From the NCBI GenBank assembly GCA_014529385.2, contig CM043945.1:92738612-92802611 (forward strand): DNA of 64,000 bases. Direction: 5' to 3'. Shown here piece after piece: positions 53,171 through 64,000 of this stretch; positions within the stretch are counted from its first letter, which is position 1; every line of letters begins with the position of its first letter. This DNA is from Adiantum capillus-veneris (lineage: Eukaryota > Streptophyta > Polypodiopsida > Polypodiales > Pteridaceae). The notes below the pieces were generated by a model. That model saw only the letters and a program-made list of their open reading frames with translations, was not told where the DNA came from and searched no databases. A program made the translations under genes and the position numbers.

Positions 53171-53996
53171 ATTTACCTTTAGATAAATCATAGGTAGGAC
53201 AATAAGGCATACACAACAGTAATAAGTAGAATGCACTAGTATCTTAATGGTTCAATCGACTAAAACCATGAAATTTCATGTCCAATTTTGTTCTCAATGT
53301 GTAATCTACGTGCATAATTTGGAATGAGACCTTAACAAAATTGACGTCTTTGACAAAGATCTCATTACTTTGTACATGATATGTTGAAAGTTGTCCAACC
53401 TAAGAATTGGGATTTTTCCACTTTACCTAATATAGTCTTTATTACATACTCAAATTGTCACAATTAGGGTTCTAGGAAGACTAGAATCAATCTAATTAAG
53501 TCAATTAACTATGAATTAAAGGTAAACTTAATCAACTAATTGTGTGGGTGTAGCTAATTAATGAAAATTTATAGAAAAAGACGCTTCTTCCATATGCATA
53601 AATTAGGACATAACTTGCAATAGAGTAGGAATTTGTTTAATTGCATTTAGGTAATTGTAGTTCTTCACTAGAGCATCATTTCTTATGTGTATTGTTAAGC
53701 TTAGTTCTAAGTGTAATTAGCAATTTTTTATCAATTACTATTGCTGAACTTTTTTGATTAAAAATTCATTAATCTCATTTTTGTGCGCTTTTGAAAGGAA
53801 ATTATAAGAGATTAAAATGTGATATGAATAAAATGATAAGGTAGGACAAAAGCCTACTAGATAGACTACAAGGCAAGTGTACTAAGTCATATAAAAACCA
53901 TATTTAAGTATGATTAATTATGTGATGAAAAGAGAGAAAATTATAAAAATTTTGCATATTATATTTTTTTCAAGTGTTGAGAATTGGTTCAATTAG
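53171..53996. other. No gene seen
   Basis: AT-rich flank of Copia-2a without ORFs or core motifs. Confidence 0.5.
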
Positions 53997-54222
53997 TGTT
54001 GGAATTAGGGTTGCAGAGAAACGCACACAGCTTGGAGAAGATGAAGGAAGATCAAGGCACATAATAGAGAGTGTTTTACTTAGTGTGCAATGGAAAGATA
54101 GATAGCCCTAGAGTGATGGGTGTATATATAATGCACAAGGGAAAAAACCTCCTAGAGAGGGAAAAATGCCCCGGCGGTCCTAGTGTGTTCACACACATCA
54201 CTACCACATGTATATGGTAACA
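53997..54222 (-). repeat. Copia-2a 3' LTR
   Basis: 226 bp; plus-strand reading TGTTGGAATTAGGG to GGTAACA. Close to the other family LTRs at 58929 and 59738. Confidence 0.93.
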
Positions 54223-54280
54223 AATCCCCCCTGGAGTGATGCGGTGAACGAGAGTTGGCACATGAGTAAAGGGAAGTGGA

Positions 54281-56467
54281 TCAGTCCACAAAGGGGAGTG
54301 AGCCCAAAGCTTTGCAGAAAGCTTCAAGCTTCTCACGAGACAATGCCTTTGTGAAAAGATCCGCAAGGTTGTCCTGTGTTGGCACATAAGCCAAGCTGAT
54401 CTCTCCTACTGAGAGCCTCTCCCTGACATAGTGGTAATGCACCTCAATGTGCTTTATGCGAGGATGAAAAACTAGATTCCTCACAACTGCCAATGCGCTC
54501 TGACTGTCAGTGTAGATAGTGTTGGCAATGTCCTGTCCAACACCCAAATCAGCCATAAGGCGTCTGAGCCATACACACTCAATCGTAGCTGTGAAAACTG
54601 CCCTGTACTCAGCCTCACAACTCGAAGTGGCCACAGTAGGTTGCTTCTTGCTCAACCATGATATACATGAACTGTTAAGCATGAAACAAAAACCACTTGT
54701 GGACACTCGCGTCTGAAAATAACCAGCCCAATCTGAGTCCGAAAAAGCATGTAGGTCTAGCAGCAATGATCCCCTCTTGGGATAAAATAGGCCAAGATGT
54801 AAAGTGCCACTAAGGTAGCGGAAAATTCTCTTGAGAGCCTGCCAATGCTTAGACATTGGGCTATGCATAAATATGCTGACTTGCGAGACTGCAAACTGAA
54901 TATCTGGCCTCGTGTTGCATACATAAATGAGGTAGCCAATAGCAGATTGGTAAAGAGTGACATCAGCAGGATCGCCAGCATCATGTAGACTCAACTTCAA
55001 ACCTGTTTCCATGGGAGTGGCAATAGGTTTGCAATCCTCAAGTCCAAACTTACATAGCAATGTCTCTATGTAACTTTTCTGACACAAGGCAATACCACCA
55101 TCACACTGCTTAAATTGTATGCCCAAGTAATGATGCAACAGTCCCAAATCTTTCATCTTGAAAGTAGCATTCAAATCAGCCTGAAATTCAGCAATATGTC
55201 TCTCATTTGGTCCAGTGATCAGCAAATCATCGACATAAAGAACCACAATGAGAAGTACATCACCCTCACGCTTTACATACAATGTGCTTTCTTTTGGACT
55301 ATTACGAAAGCCTCGTTTAACCAAATGAGTGTCAGCTTTCTCATACCAAGCATGAGGAGATTGCTTCAACCCATACAAATCCTTCTTACATCTAGACACT
55401 TTGTCCTCTTGTCCTTTTATGACAAAACAACGAGGCTGTGTTACATAAACTTCCTCAAATATGTCACCATTCAAGAAAGCAGTAACAATGTCTGATTGAT
55501 GTACATCCCAACCAAAATGAGCTGCCAATGCACATAGAAAATGCATAGTAGTCATACGACAAGTGGGAGCAAAGGTCTCTTCATAATCTATGCCTTTGTG
55601 TTGTGCATAACCCTTTGCAACAAGTCGAGCCTTATGGCGATCAATCTCACCATCCGGTTTGCGTTTCAACTTGTAAGCCCACTTCGTACCAATGGCCTTT
55701 TTGCTAGGAGGCAAATCACATAAAGTCCATGAGTCATTTTCTATAAGTGCATCATATTCTGATTGCATGGCAGCCATCCAATTTTCTGAATTCTGTGCTT
55801 CATCAAAAGACAGAGGCTCCTCAACATCATGTAAGCTAGACACAGCCAAAGCATGAAAATCTGATGCATAAGATGCATGGTGAGAGCCTGAGCGAGTACG
55901 ACTAGACAAAGGTGCATCCAATTTACTGTCACGCAAAGTGTGAACCAGCCATTTTGGCATACCTCTAGCCTGCTCATTTTCAGCCCTTTCCTCATCAAGT
56001 ACATCATGTACATCTGCATCAGTAATAGGCTGATCTGTAACATTTTCAGAAACCCCCATAGGCTGTACATTTGCCTCATTGGAAATTACATTCGTATTTC
56101 CACCACTAAAAAGAGGCAACAAAGTGTTATAAATGTCCTGTGAGCTTACATTACTATCTCTAGTACATGACAACAAGGTCTGAATAGAATCTTCCACAAA
56201 CACTACATCCCGTGAAACCAGAATACGCTTTATTTGCGGATGATATAACCTATAACCTTTGTTTTCAGCACTATAACCAACAAAAATACATTTGACAGCC
56301 TTATCATCCAATTTTTTGCGATGTGTTTGTGGCACCAAAGCATATGCCAAACAACCAAAAACACGCATGTGCTCAATAGAAGGCTTTCTATCATGCCATG
56401 CTTCATATGGAGTAATAGACTGCAAAGATTTCGTAGGACACCTGTTAAGTACATAAGTGGCACACAT
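54281..56467 (-). CDS. gag-pol: Copia-2a integrase end, RT and RNase H
   Basis: 728 residues. Starts within the integrase C-terminal region (YVLNRCPTKSLQSITPYEAW, then VFGCLAYALVP and KCIFVGYSAENKGYRLY). The linker carries RTRSGSHHASY. Reverse transcriptase: WAYKLKRKPDGEIDRHKAR, DVHQSDIVTAFLNGD and intact YVDDLLITG. RNase H: FSDSDWAGYF, SSCEAEYRAV and YTDSQSALAVV, all catalytic acids present. The end is DLFTKALSREKLEAFCKAL. The N-terminal half of integrase is on a different frame upstream (56603-57499), so the polyprotein is split near 56470-56600. Confidence 0.94.
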   Translation of the reverse strand: MCATYVLNRCPTKSLQSITPYEAWHDRKPSIEHMRVFGCLAYALVPQTHRKKLDDKAVKCIFVGYSAENKGYRLYHPQIKRILVSRDVVFVEDSIQTLLSCTRDSNVSSQDIYNTLLPLFSGGNTNVISNEANVQPMGVSENVTDQPITDADVHDVLDEERAENEQARGMPKWLVHTLRDSKLDAPLSSRTRSGSHHASYASDFHALAVSSLHDVEEPLSFDEAQNSENWMAAMQSEYDALIENDSWTLCDLPPSKKAIGTKWAYKLKRKPDGEIDRHKARLVAKGYAQHKGIDYEETFAPTCRMTTMHFLCALAAHFGWDVHQSDIVTAFLNGDIFEEVYVTQPRCFVIKGQEDKVSRCKKDLYGLKQSPHAWYEKADTHLVKRGFRNSPKESTLYVKREGDVLLIVVLYVDDLLITGPNERHIAEFQADLNATFKMKDLGLLHHYLGIQFKQCDGGIALCQKSYIETLLCKFGLEDCKPIATPMETGLKLSLHDAGDPADVTLYQSAIGYLIYVCNTRPDIQFAVSQVSIFMHSPMSKHWQALKRIFRYLSGTLHLGLFYPKRGSLLLDLHAFSDSDWAGYFQTRVSTSGFCFMLNSSCISWLSKKQPTVATSSCEAEYRAVFTATIECVWLRRLMADLGVGQDIANTIYTDSQSALAVVRNLVFHPRIKHIEVHYHYVRERLSVGEISLAYVPTQDNLADLFTKALSREKLEAFCKALGSLPFVD

Positions 56468-56602
56468 GATGGCCTCAAGCCAAAAAAAAATGCGGCAAAG
56501 CTTGGCTTTTGACCATACATCGTGCCATTTCCGTCAGTGACTTGTTTTTCCTCTCAGCAACACCATTTTGCTGAGGTGTATAAGGCACTGTACATTGGTG
56601 TT

Positions 56603-57499
56603 TTATCCCACGACTAGCCAGAAATGCATTAAATTCATGAGACATATACCCCCCCCTTGATTGGAATGGAGGGTGCCCATAGTACATTTCGAGCCATTTT
56701 TACCCATAGCCAGAAAGTGTTTGAAGCACATAAAAACTTCGGACTTCGCTTTAAGCAGAAATACCCATGCATGCATGGAGTAATCATCAATGAAAGTCAC
56801 GAAGTAAAGGTAATTGCCCAAGGACGGATTTTGCATGGGCCCACAAACATTACTATGCACAAGCTGCAACCTGCATGTGGCCCGAACTGAACCATCCTTT
56901 GGAAACTTAGAATGCTGCATCTTACAAAAAATACAGCCTTCACAAAGATGTTTGACAAGTGCTTCAAGAGGCGGCAAAGAAGCAACCATATCAGATTTCT
57001 GCAAACGCAGCAAACCGTCAAAATTCAGATGACCAAAACGTGCATGCCAAAGTTTTGCATCTGAAATAACCCTTGAATCTGCAACAACATCATTTGCAAA
57101 ATTTTGTCCACACTTGTCATACAAAGTGAGCTTATACAACCCACGACACAAAAGGCCAGATGCAATAATTTCATCCCCAAAATTGAGGTCATGAACTATA
57201 CATCTATCATCCACAAATTTGACTACAAGTCCAAGTCTAGCAAGTGCGGATACAAACAAGAGATTCTTCTTGATCCCAGGTACATAAATTTCATCAACAA
57301 GTGTGAAGGAACTGCCGTTTGCAGCAGTAAGCACAATCTTTCCAAGTCCCTGAACCGGATAAGAGGCATTGTTGGCCCAAGTGACTGAATTCCCATGAGA
57401 GACAGACTCGAGAGAGGTGAACAATTCATGATGTGAGGTAATGTGCTTTGTAGCACCACTATCGAAATACCACACATGTGAATCTGCAGCAACTGACAA
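56603..57499 (-). CDS. gag-pol: Copia-2a protease and integrase N-part
   Basis: 298 residues. Protease motif WYFDSGATKHITSH, intact. Integrase zinc region: LWHARFGHLNF with CEGCIFCKMQ. The first catalytic Asp (HSDV in the neighbouring copy) is HSNV (codon at 56849-56851) and the second region reads LHSNQGG instead of a D-R-G-G pattern, so integrase looks dead. The frame is lost near 56650, where Copia-2b still reads GGEYMSHEFNAF. Confidence 0.9.
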   Translation of the reverse strand: MSVAADSHVWYFDSGATKHITSHHELFTSLESVSHGNSVTWANNASYPVQGLGKIVLTAANGSSFTLVDEIYVPGIKKNLLFVSALARLGLVVKFVDDRCIVHDLNFGDEIIASGLLCRGLYKLTLYDKCGQNFANDVVADSRVISDAKLWHARFGHLNFDGLLRLQKSDMVASLPPLEALVKHLCEGCIFCKMQHSKFPKDGSVRATCRLQLVHSNVCGPMQNPSLGNYLYFVTFIDDYSMHAWVFLLKAKSEVFMCFKHFLAMGKNGSKCTMGTLHSNQGGGICLMNLMHFWLVVG

Positions 57500-57804
57500 G
57501 CATGCATCATGGACAACAGGATTGTAAGTGCACTCTGCGCTAACAGCCTATTCTGCATCAACATCAGCATTACAGTCTCCTTTCACAGAAGACTCAAAGA
57601 TGGCTGCATTTGTAGTGGAACCAGCATTTGCAGTGGAACCACCCTCTTTCTTCTTAGCCTCTTTGGCTCTCAACTTAGGACACGAGTTGATCAAGTGATC
57701 ATTAGCTTTACAATAATGGCAATGCATCTTCTTTTTGCCCTTATCACCAAAATTTCAAGACAAATTGCTGCCAGCAGAAGCATTAGGAACAGAAGTTTTG
57801 CCAC

Positions 57805-58566
57805 TCACAGCAGAACCATAAGAAGTGTCGCATTAATGTTACCACCCTTTCTTTGAGAAGCAATAAAAGCCTGTTCAATTACACGTTGCCTAGTTCTGTT
57901 TTTTTTGGAAAGTGACTCTTGCAACAACAATGTGCATAATGCATCAAACTTGACAACTTTTGGATTTCCTTGGGTCATCAGTCTCCAAGTACTAGCAAAA
58001 GTCTGGTAGGAATCTCGTAAGGCATCAAGAACAGTCTGCACAAGGGAACTGTCTGAAATGACTTCACCTGCAGAAATAAGTTGCTCATTGATATCCTTGA
58101 CACTAGCAAGGAAAGTGTCCATATTATCTTCCTTGTGCATAATCTTCGACTCCAACTCTTTACGCAGCAAAGCAATTTTAGCCTCATGGCGACATGCATA
58201 AAGACCAGCCAAAATATCCCAAGCCTATTTTGCAGATTTTGCTGAACGGATGTGAGGAACAATGGTGTGCTTCACAGACAACGCAATCAATGCATGAGCC
58301 TGCACATCCTTTACATCCCAATGAGCTTGTTCTATCGTAGGCAAAACAACTCTAATAGCAGCAATCCTTGCAGCAAGACCTGCAACATCCTCAACATCGC
58401 CTACATCCTCAGAACCAGGACGTACATCAATGCCCTGCACAATGTTCCAGACGCCCTTTGACACAAGGACATGTTGCATCATATAAGCCCACGTAGGGTA
58501 GTTGTCCCCATCCAACCTCTCCTGAGCAGCAAACATCTTGAACACATCTGTGTTGTTGTCAGCCAT
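57805..58566 (-). pseudogene. gag: Copia-2a gag, one stop and one frameshift
   Basis: Starts MADNNTDVFKMFAAQERLDG at 58566, with a typical copia gag fold (YPTWAYMMQHVLVSKGVW; MDTFLASVKDINEQL; LDALRDSYQTF). TAG at 58225-58227 interrupts it; the sister copy Copia-2b has CAG (Gln) here, so this is a C-to-T change. A frameshift near 57830 separates it from the zinc-knuckle region (about 57640-57750), whose CHYCKAND-H...C pattern is seen on another frame. Confidence 0.88.
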
Positions 58567-58914
58567 GGTAAATGTTGCACCTGATGTGAAAACTACCTGA
58601 AAATAGGAGAAACGGAGCGGGAACAATACGTGCTATATAGCACAAACCGTAGAAGAATATGAGGCACCTGTTATGCAAAAAACGGCACTGACAAAAATTT
58701 TGCACAAAATGACAAAATAGCATGTGCAGTACTAGCTAAAGTGAAAGCGGAGGCCGAAATGAGCCCGAATAAAAAATCTAAGAAGGCTGAGCTCCACAAG
58801 CTCACCCGAAATTTTTGTTGACCTGCGAACGCTTGCCAAATCTCACTGAAATCGGAGAAAGTGAGCATGCGTGTGCTGGAGCAGCTGGCGTCTAAGCCCG
58901 GGAGGGTGCAACCT

Positions 58915-58926
58915 GCTCTGATATCA
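58915..58926 (-). other. Copia-2a primer binding site
   Basis: Minus-strand TGATATCAGAGC, two bases inside the 5' LTR: initiator Met-tRNA type with one substitution from the usual TGGTATCAGAGC. Confidence 0.85.
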
Positions 58927-58928
58927 AT

Positions 58929-59158
58929 TGTTGGAATAGGGTTGCAGAGAAACGCACACAGCTTGGAGAAGACGAAGGAATCTCAAGGCACACAATAGAG
59001 AGTGTGTTACTTAGTGTGCAATGGAAAGATAGATAGCCCTAGAGTGATGGGCGTGCGTATATACAATGCCCAGGGGAAAAAACCTCCTAAAGAGGGAAAA
59101 AATGCCCCGGCGGTCCTAGTGTGTTCACACACATCACTACCACATGTATATGGTAACA
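58929..59158 (-). repeat. Copia-2a 5' LTR
   Basis: 230 bp, TGTTGGAATAGGG to GGTAACA in plus-strand reading. Small differences from the 3' LTR at 53997, including a few extra bases around GGGCGTGCGTATATAC. Confidence 0.93.
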
Positions 59159-59737
59159 ATTATTATCTAGTTATACTTTTTAGTGAGCTATGAGTGCAAG
59201 GTAATGTTCTAAATCTTAAAGTGCACTCAATTACCAAATTTAAGTGCTTAAGTTAAAGTATATGATCTTCCCAAGTGTGGGAGGGTGTCACACTGATTTA
59301 TATTTTCAGATGCATAGTTATGCTTCTCTTGAGAAGAGGTAGCATGGTAAGTAAGAAAAATCGATGTGGTATGATTGATTATGATAAGGTTAACTTTATA
59401 GTTGGTCGTTTTCCTCTAAAAAAGAGGAGGTGTGATGTTTTTTTTGTGAACGGTTAGGGTATCAATTTGTTAAATTTGAGTGGTTAGCTAAGCTTAGATA
59501 TAACCTTTGTGTTGTAGAATGAAAGATGAATTGAAATTGTGTTATGAAAGTTGTGATTTGTGATGATTATCTATTGAGATTAAGGATATGGTTGACTATC
59601 TAGTCAATGGTAAAGTAGGAGTCTTCCTAAATAAGACTATGACTTAGCCCTGCATGAGTTTGGAAAAGAAATGCTTGAAGAATGTTTTATGTGTAGTTGT
59701 TTATGTGAAGTGACTGTGAACTTTGTTTCAGCCTCCC
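59159..59737. other. Spacer between the two Copia-2 copies
   Basis: 579 bp of AT-rich DNA with no ORF of protein character and no core motif. Confidence 0.55.
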
Positions 59738-59963
59738 TGTTGGAATTAGGGTTGCAGAGAAACGCACACAGCTTGGCGAAGACGAAGGAAGCTCAAGGCA
59801 CACAATTGAGAGTGTGTTACTTAGTGTGTAATGGAAAGATAGATAGCCCTAGAGTGATGGGTGTATATATAATGCACAAGGGGAAAAACCTCCTAAAGAG
59901 GGAAAAATGCCCCGGCGGTCCTAGTGTGTTCACACACATCACTACCACATGTATATGGTAACA
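59738..59963 (-). repeat. Copia-2b 3' LTR
   Basis: 226 bp, TGTTGGAATTAGGG to GGTAACA, closest to the Copia-2a LTR at 53997. Confidence 0.93.
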
Positions 59964-60021
59964 AATCCCCCCTGGAGTGATGCGGTGAACGAGAGTTGGC
60001 ACATGAGTAAAGGGAAGTGGA

Positions 60022-63000
60022 TCAGTCCACAAAGGGGAGTAAGCCCAAAGCTTTGCAGAAAGCTTCAAGCTTCTCATGAGACAATGTCTTTGTGAAAATA
60101 TCTGCAAGGTTGTCCTGTGTTGGCACATAAGCCAAGCTGATCTCTCCTACTGAGAGCCTCTCCCTGACATAGTGGTAATGCACCTCAATGTGCTTTATGC
60201 GAGGATGAAAAACTGGATTCCTCACAACTACCAATGCGCTCTGACTGTCAGTGTAGATAGTGTTGGCAATGTCCTGTCCAACACCCAAATCAGCCATAAG
60301 GTGTCTGAGCCATACACACTCAATCGTAGCTGTGAAGACTGCCCTGTACTTAGCCTCACAACTCGAAGTAGCCACAGTAGGTTACTTCTTGCTCAACCAT
60401 GATATACATGAACTGCCAAGCATGAAACAAAAACCACTTGTGGACACTCGCGTGTCAAAACAACCAGCCCAATCTGAGTCCGAAAAAGCATGTAAGTCTG
60501 GTTACAATGATCCCCCCTTGGGATAAAACAAGCCAAGATGTAAAGGGCCACTAAGGTAGCGAAAAATCCTCTTGACAGCCTGCCAATGCTTAGACCCTGG
60601 GCTATGCATGTATCTGCTAACCTGTGAGACTGCAAACTGAATATCTGGCCTCGTGTTGCATACATAAATGAGGCAGCCAACAGCAGTTTGGTAAAGAGTG
60701 ACATCAGCAGGATCTCCAGCATCATGTAGACTCAACTTCAAACTTGTTTCCATGGGAGTGGCAATAGGTTTGCAATCCTCAAGTCCAAAGTTACATAGCA
60801 ATGTCTCCATGTATCTTTTTTGACACAAGGCAATACCACCATCACACTGCTTAAACTGTATACCCAAGTAATGATGCAATAGCCCCAAATCTTTCATCTT
60901 GAAAGTAGCATTCAAATCAGCCTTAAATTAAAAAATATGGCTCTCATTTGGTCAAGTGATCAGCAAATCATCGACATAAAGAACCACAATGAGAAGTACA
61001 ACATCACCCTCACGCTTTACATACAATGTGCTTTTCTGTTGGACTGTTACGAAAGCCTCGTTTAACCAAATGAGTGTCAGCTTTCTCATACCAAGCACGA
61101 GGAGATTGCTTTAACCCATACAAAGCCTTCTTACATCTACACACTTTGTCCTATTGTCCTTTTATGACAAAACCGTGAGGCTGCGTTACATAAACTTCCT
61201 CAAATATGTCACCATTCAAGAAAGTAGTAACAATGTCTGATTGATGTACATCCCAACCAAAATGAGCTGCCAATGCACATAGAAAACGCATAGTAGTCAT
61301 ACGATAAGTGGGAGCAAAAGTCTCTTCATAATCTATGCCTTTTTGCTGTGCATAACCCTTTGCAACAAGTCGAGCCTTATGGCGATCAATATGACCATCC
61401 GGTTTGCGTTTCAACTTGTAAACCCACTTCGTACCAATGGCCTTTTTACCAGGAGGCAAATCACATAAAGTCCATGTGTCACTTTCTATAAGTGCATCAT
61501 ATTCTGATTGCATGGCAGCCATCCAATTTTCTGAATTCTGTGCTTCATCAAAAGACAGAGGCTCCTCAACATCATGTAAGCTAGACACAGCCAAAGCATA
61601 ACAATATGATGCATAAGATGCATGGTGAGAGCTTGAACGAGTACGACTAGGCAAAGGTACATCCAATTTACTGTCACGCAAAGTGTGCACCAGCCATTTT
61701 GGCATACCTCTAGCGTGCTCATTTTCAGCCCTTTCCTCATCAAGTATATCATGTACAGCTGTATCAGTAATAGGCTGATTTCTAACATTTTCAAAAACCC
61801 CCATAGGTTGTACATTTGCCTCATTGGAACTTACATTCGTATTTCCACCACTGAAAAGAGGCAACAAAGTGTCATAAATGTCCTGTGAGCTTACATTATT
61901 GTCTCTAGTACATGACAGCAAGGGTTGAACAAAATCTTCCACAAACACTACATCTCGTGAAACTAGAATACGTTTTGTTTGCGGATGATACAACCTGTAA
62001 CCTTTGCTTTCAGCACTATAACCAACAAAAATACATTTGACAGCCTTATCATCCAATTTTGTGTGTTGTGTTTGCGGCACCAAAGCATATGCCAAACAGC
62101 CAAAAACACGCATATGCTCAATAGAAGGCTTTCTATCATGACATTCTTCATATGGAGTAATAGACTACAAAGCTTTCGTAGGACACCTGTTTAGTACATA
62201 AGTGGCACACATGATGGCCTCAAGGCAAAAAGAATGCGGTAAAGCTTGACTTTTGGCCATACATCGTGCCATTTCCGTGAGTGACCTATTTTTCCTCTCA
62301 GCAACACCATTTTGCTAAGGTGTATAAGGCTCTGTACATTGGTGTTTTATCCCACGACTAGCCAGAAATGCATTAAATTCATGAGACATATACTCCCCCC
62401 CTCGATCGAAATGGAGGGTGCACATAGTACATTTCGAGACATTTTCGGCCATAGCCAGAAATTGTTTGAAGCACACAAAAATTTCGGACTTTGCTTTAAG
62501 CGGAAATACCCATGCATGCATCAATGAAAGTCACGAAGTAAAGGTACTTGCCCAAGGACAGATTTTGCATGGGCCCACAAACATCACTATGCACAAGCTT
62601 CAATCTGCATGTGGACCTAACTGAACCATCCTTTGGAAACTTAGAATGTTGCATTTTACCCAGAATACAGCCTTCACAAACATGTTTGACAGGTGATTCA
62701 AGAGGCGGCAAAGAAGCAACCATATCAGATTTCTGCAAACGCAGCAAACTGGCAAAATTTAGATGACCAAAACGTGCATGCCAAAGTTTTGCATCTGAAA
62801 TAGCCCTTGAATTTGCAACAACATTTGCAAATTTTTGTCCACACTTGTCATACAAAGTGAGCTTATACAACCCACGACACAAAAGGCCAAATGCAGCAAT
62901 TTCATCACCAAAACTGAGATCATGAACTGTACATCTGCCATCCACAAATTTGACTACAAGTCCAAGTCTAGCAAGTGCGGATACAAACAAGAAATTCTTC

Positions 63001-63997
63001 TTGATCCCAGGTACATAAAGTGCATTAACAAGTGTGAAGGAACTACCATTTACAGCAGTAAGCACAATCTTTTCAACTCCCTGAACCGGATAAGAGGCAT
63101 TGTTGGCGCAAGTGACTGAATTCCCATGAGGGACAGACTCAGAGAGGTAAACAATTCACGATGTGAGGTAATGTGCTTTGTAGCACCACTGTCGAAATAC
63201 CACACATGTGAATCTATAGCAACTGACAAGCATGCATCATGGACAGCAGGATTGTAAGTGCACTCTGCACTTAAAGCCCATTCTGCATCAACATCAGCAT
63301 CACAGTCTCCTTTCACAGAAGACTCAACAATGGCTGCATTTGTAGTGGAACCAGCATTTGCAGTGGAACCACCCTCTTTCTTCTTAACCTCTTTGGTCTT
63401 CAACTTAGGACACCACTTAATCAAGTGATCATTAGCTTTACAATAATGGCAACACATCTTCTTTTTGCCCTTATCACCAAAATTGCCAGACGAAGTGCTG
63501 CCAACAGAAGCATTAGGAATAGAAGTTTTGCCACTCGCAGCAGAACCATAAGAAGTGGTTGCATTACTGTTACCACCCTTTCTCTGAGAAGCAATAAAAG
63601 CCTGTTCAACTGCACGCTGTCTAGTCCTTTTTTTTTTGGAAAGTGACTCTTCCAATAGCAATGTGCATAATGCATCAAACTTGACAACTTTTGGATTTCC
63701 TTGGGTCATAAGTCTCCAAGTACTAGCAAAAGTCTGGTAAGAATCTGGTAAGGCATCAAGAACAGTCTGCAGAAGGGAACTCTCTGAAATGACTTCTCGT
63801 GCAGAAATAAGTTGCTCATTGATATCCTTGACACTAGCAAGGAAAGTGTCCATATTATCTTCCTCATGCATAATCTTCGACTCCAGCTCTTTACGCAGCA
63901 AAGCAATTTTAGCCTCATTGCGACTTGCATAAAGACCAGCCAAAATATCCCAAGCCTGTTTTGCAGATTTTGTTGAACGGGTGTGAGGAACAATGGT
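60022..63997 (-). pseudogene. gag-pol: Copia-2b gag-pol, fragmented, partial
   Basis: Read 63997 to 60022. Gag (MDTFLASVKDINEQL; zinc knuckle CCHYCKANDHLIKWC complete) and protease (WYFDSGATKHITSH) share one open frame from the window edge to about 63130. Integrase continues on another frame at 63065-62496 (LWHARFGHLNF, HSDVCGPMQ with Asp kept). The integrase core then loses sequence near 62520. 62113-61151 holds the integrase end and RT start. The YVDD box near 60975 (minus-strand YVDDLLI) is present but in a shifted stretch, and RNase H is split at 60915-60502 and 60375-60022. Where Copia-2a has TAG in gag, this copy has CAG; where 2a has HSNV, this copy has HSDV, so the two copies decayed independently. 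Confidence 0.9.
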
Positions 63998-64000
63998 GCG

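Larger units (their letters stand above)
53997..59158 (-). mobile_element. Copia-2a: Ty1/copia element, minus strand
   Basis: LTRs at 53997-54222 (3' end of the element) and 58929-59158 (5' end). Flanks ATTAG and ATTAT give a 5-bp target duplication with one change. Gag-protease-integrase-RT-RNase H order on the minus strand. The purine tract AGGGGGGATT (minus strand) lies next to 54223. Broken by a stop in gag, frameshifts near 57830 and 56600, and integrase active-site changes; RT and RNase H remain open. Confidence 0.95.
59738..64000 (-). mobile_element. Copia-2b: second family copy, cut by window end
   Basis: Begins with an LTR at 59738-59963 in the same orientation as Copia-2a. The interior matches Copia-2a closely through RNase H, RT, integrase, protease and most of gag, then leaves the window within gag. 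The left flank is CCTCC; the matching target duplicate would lie outside. Confidence 0.93.

Noticed and set aside
51397-53996. Several 60-100 aa ORFs
   Set aside because: Low-complexity AT-rich translations with no conserved motifs, no splice context and no counterpart elsewhere in the window.

Overview
The window is nuclear DNA of a land plant, dense in repeats and transposons. I see no conserved housekeeping gene, no rRNA or tRNA gene and no CRISPR array. Several LTR retrotransposons use a primer site complementary to initiator Met-tRNA. Two belong to the Tat-like Ty3/gypsy group with two RNase H domains. One broken gene is of the DUF7869 type, which I associate with ferns, lycophytes and mosses. 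A fern-like non-seed plant is my best guess; this is inference, not proof.

Layout. (1) 61-10797: old, broken Tat-like gypsy element (Gypsy-1) with very unequal LTRs; another element's solo LTR sits inside its 5' LTR. (2) 11152-16552, minus strand: a decayed second gypsy lineage, then a frameshifted DUF7869/DDE-like transposase and an En/Spm TNP1-like ORF. (3) 16.7-25.3 kb: tandem arrays in several flavours, all built around one core close to TGGCCAAGTGGTGGATCTAG, plus a GC-rich 49-bp minisatellite at 19.1-19.6 kb. The best-ordered array has a 223-bp unit of four subunits (63, 51, 66, 43 bp). (4) 25265-34546: younger, nearly intact Gypsy-2. (5) 34672-40197: Copia-1. Both inserted independently into the 223-bp satellite, which resumes in phase after each. 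(6) 40.2-53.2 kb: more core arrays around a plus-strand gene island: an unrecognised (possibly methyltransferase-like) protein, a SET-domain protein and two FCP1/NIF-type HAD proteins, most with single in-frame stops. (7) 53997-64000: two minus-strand copies of one copia family (Copia-2a, Copia-2b), the second cut by the window end.

Working together: the retrotransposons are self-contained. With them removed, what remains from about 16.6 to 53.2 kb is mostly core-motif DNA, with the core always in plus orientation, plus genes for a transposase-like protein, a possible methyltransferase, a SET protein and FCP1-like proteins. This could be the remains of a very large cargo-carrying DNA element whose repeats act like CACTA subterminal repeats, or an expanding satellite that has engulfed gene fragments. 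The sequence alone does not decide between these.
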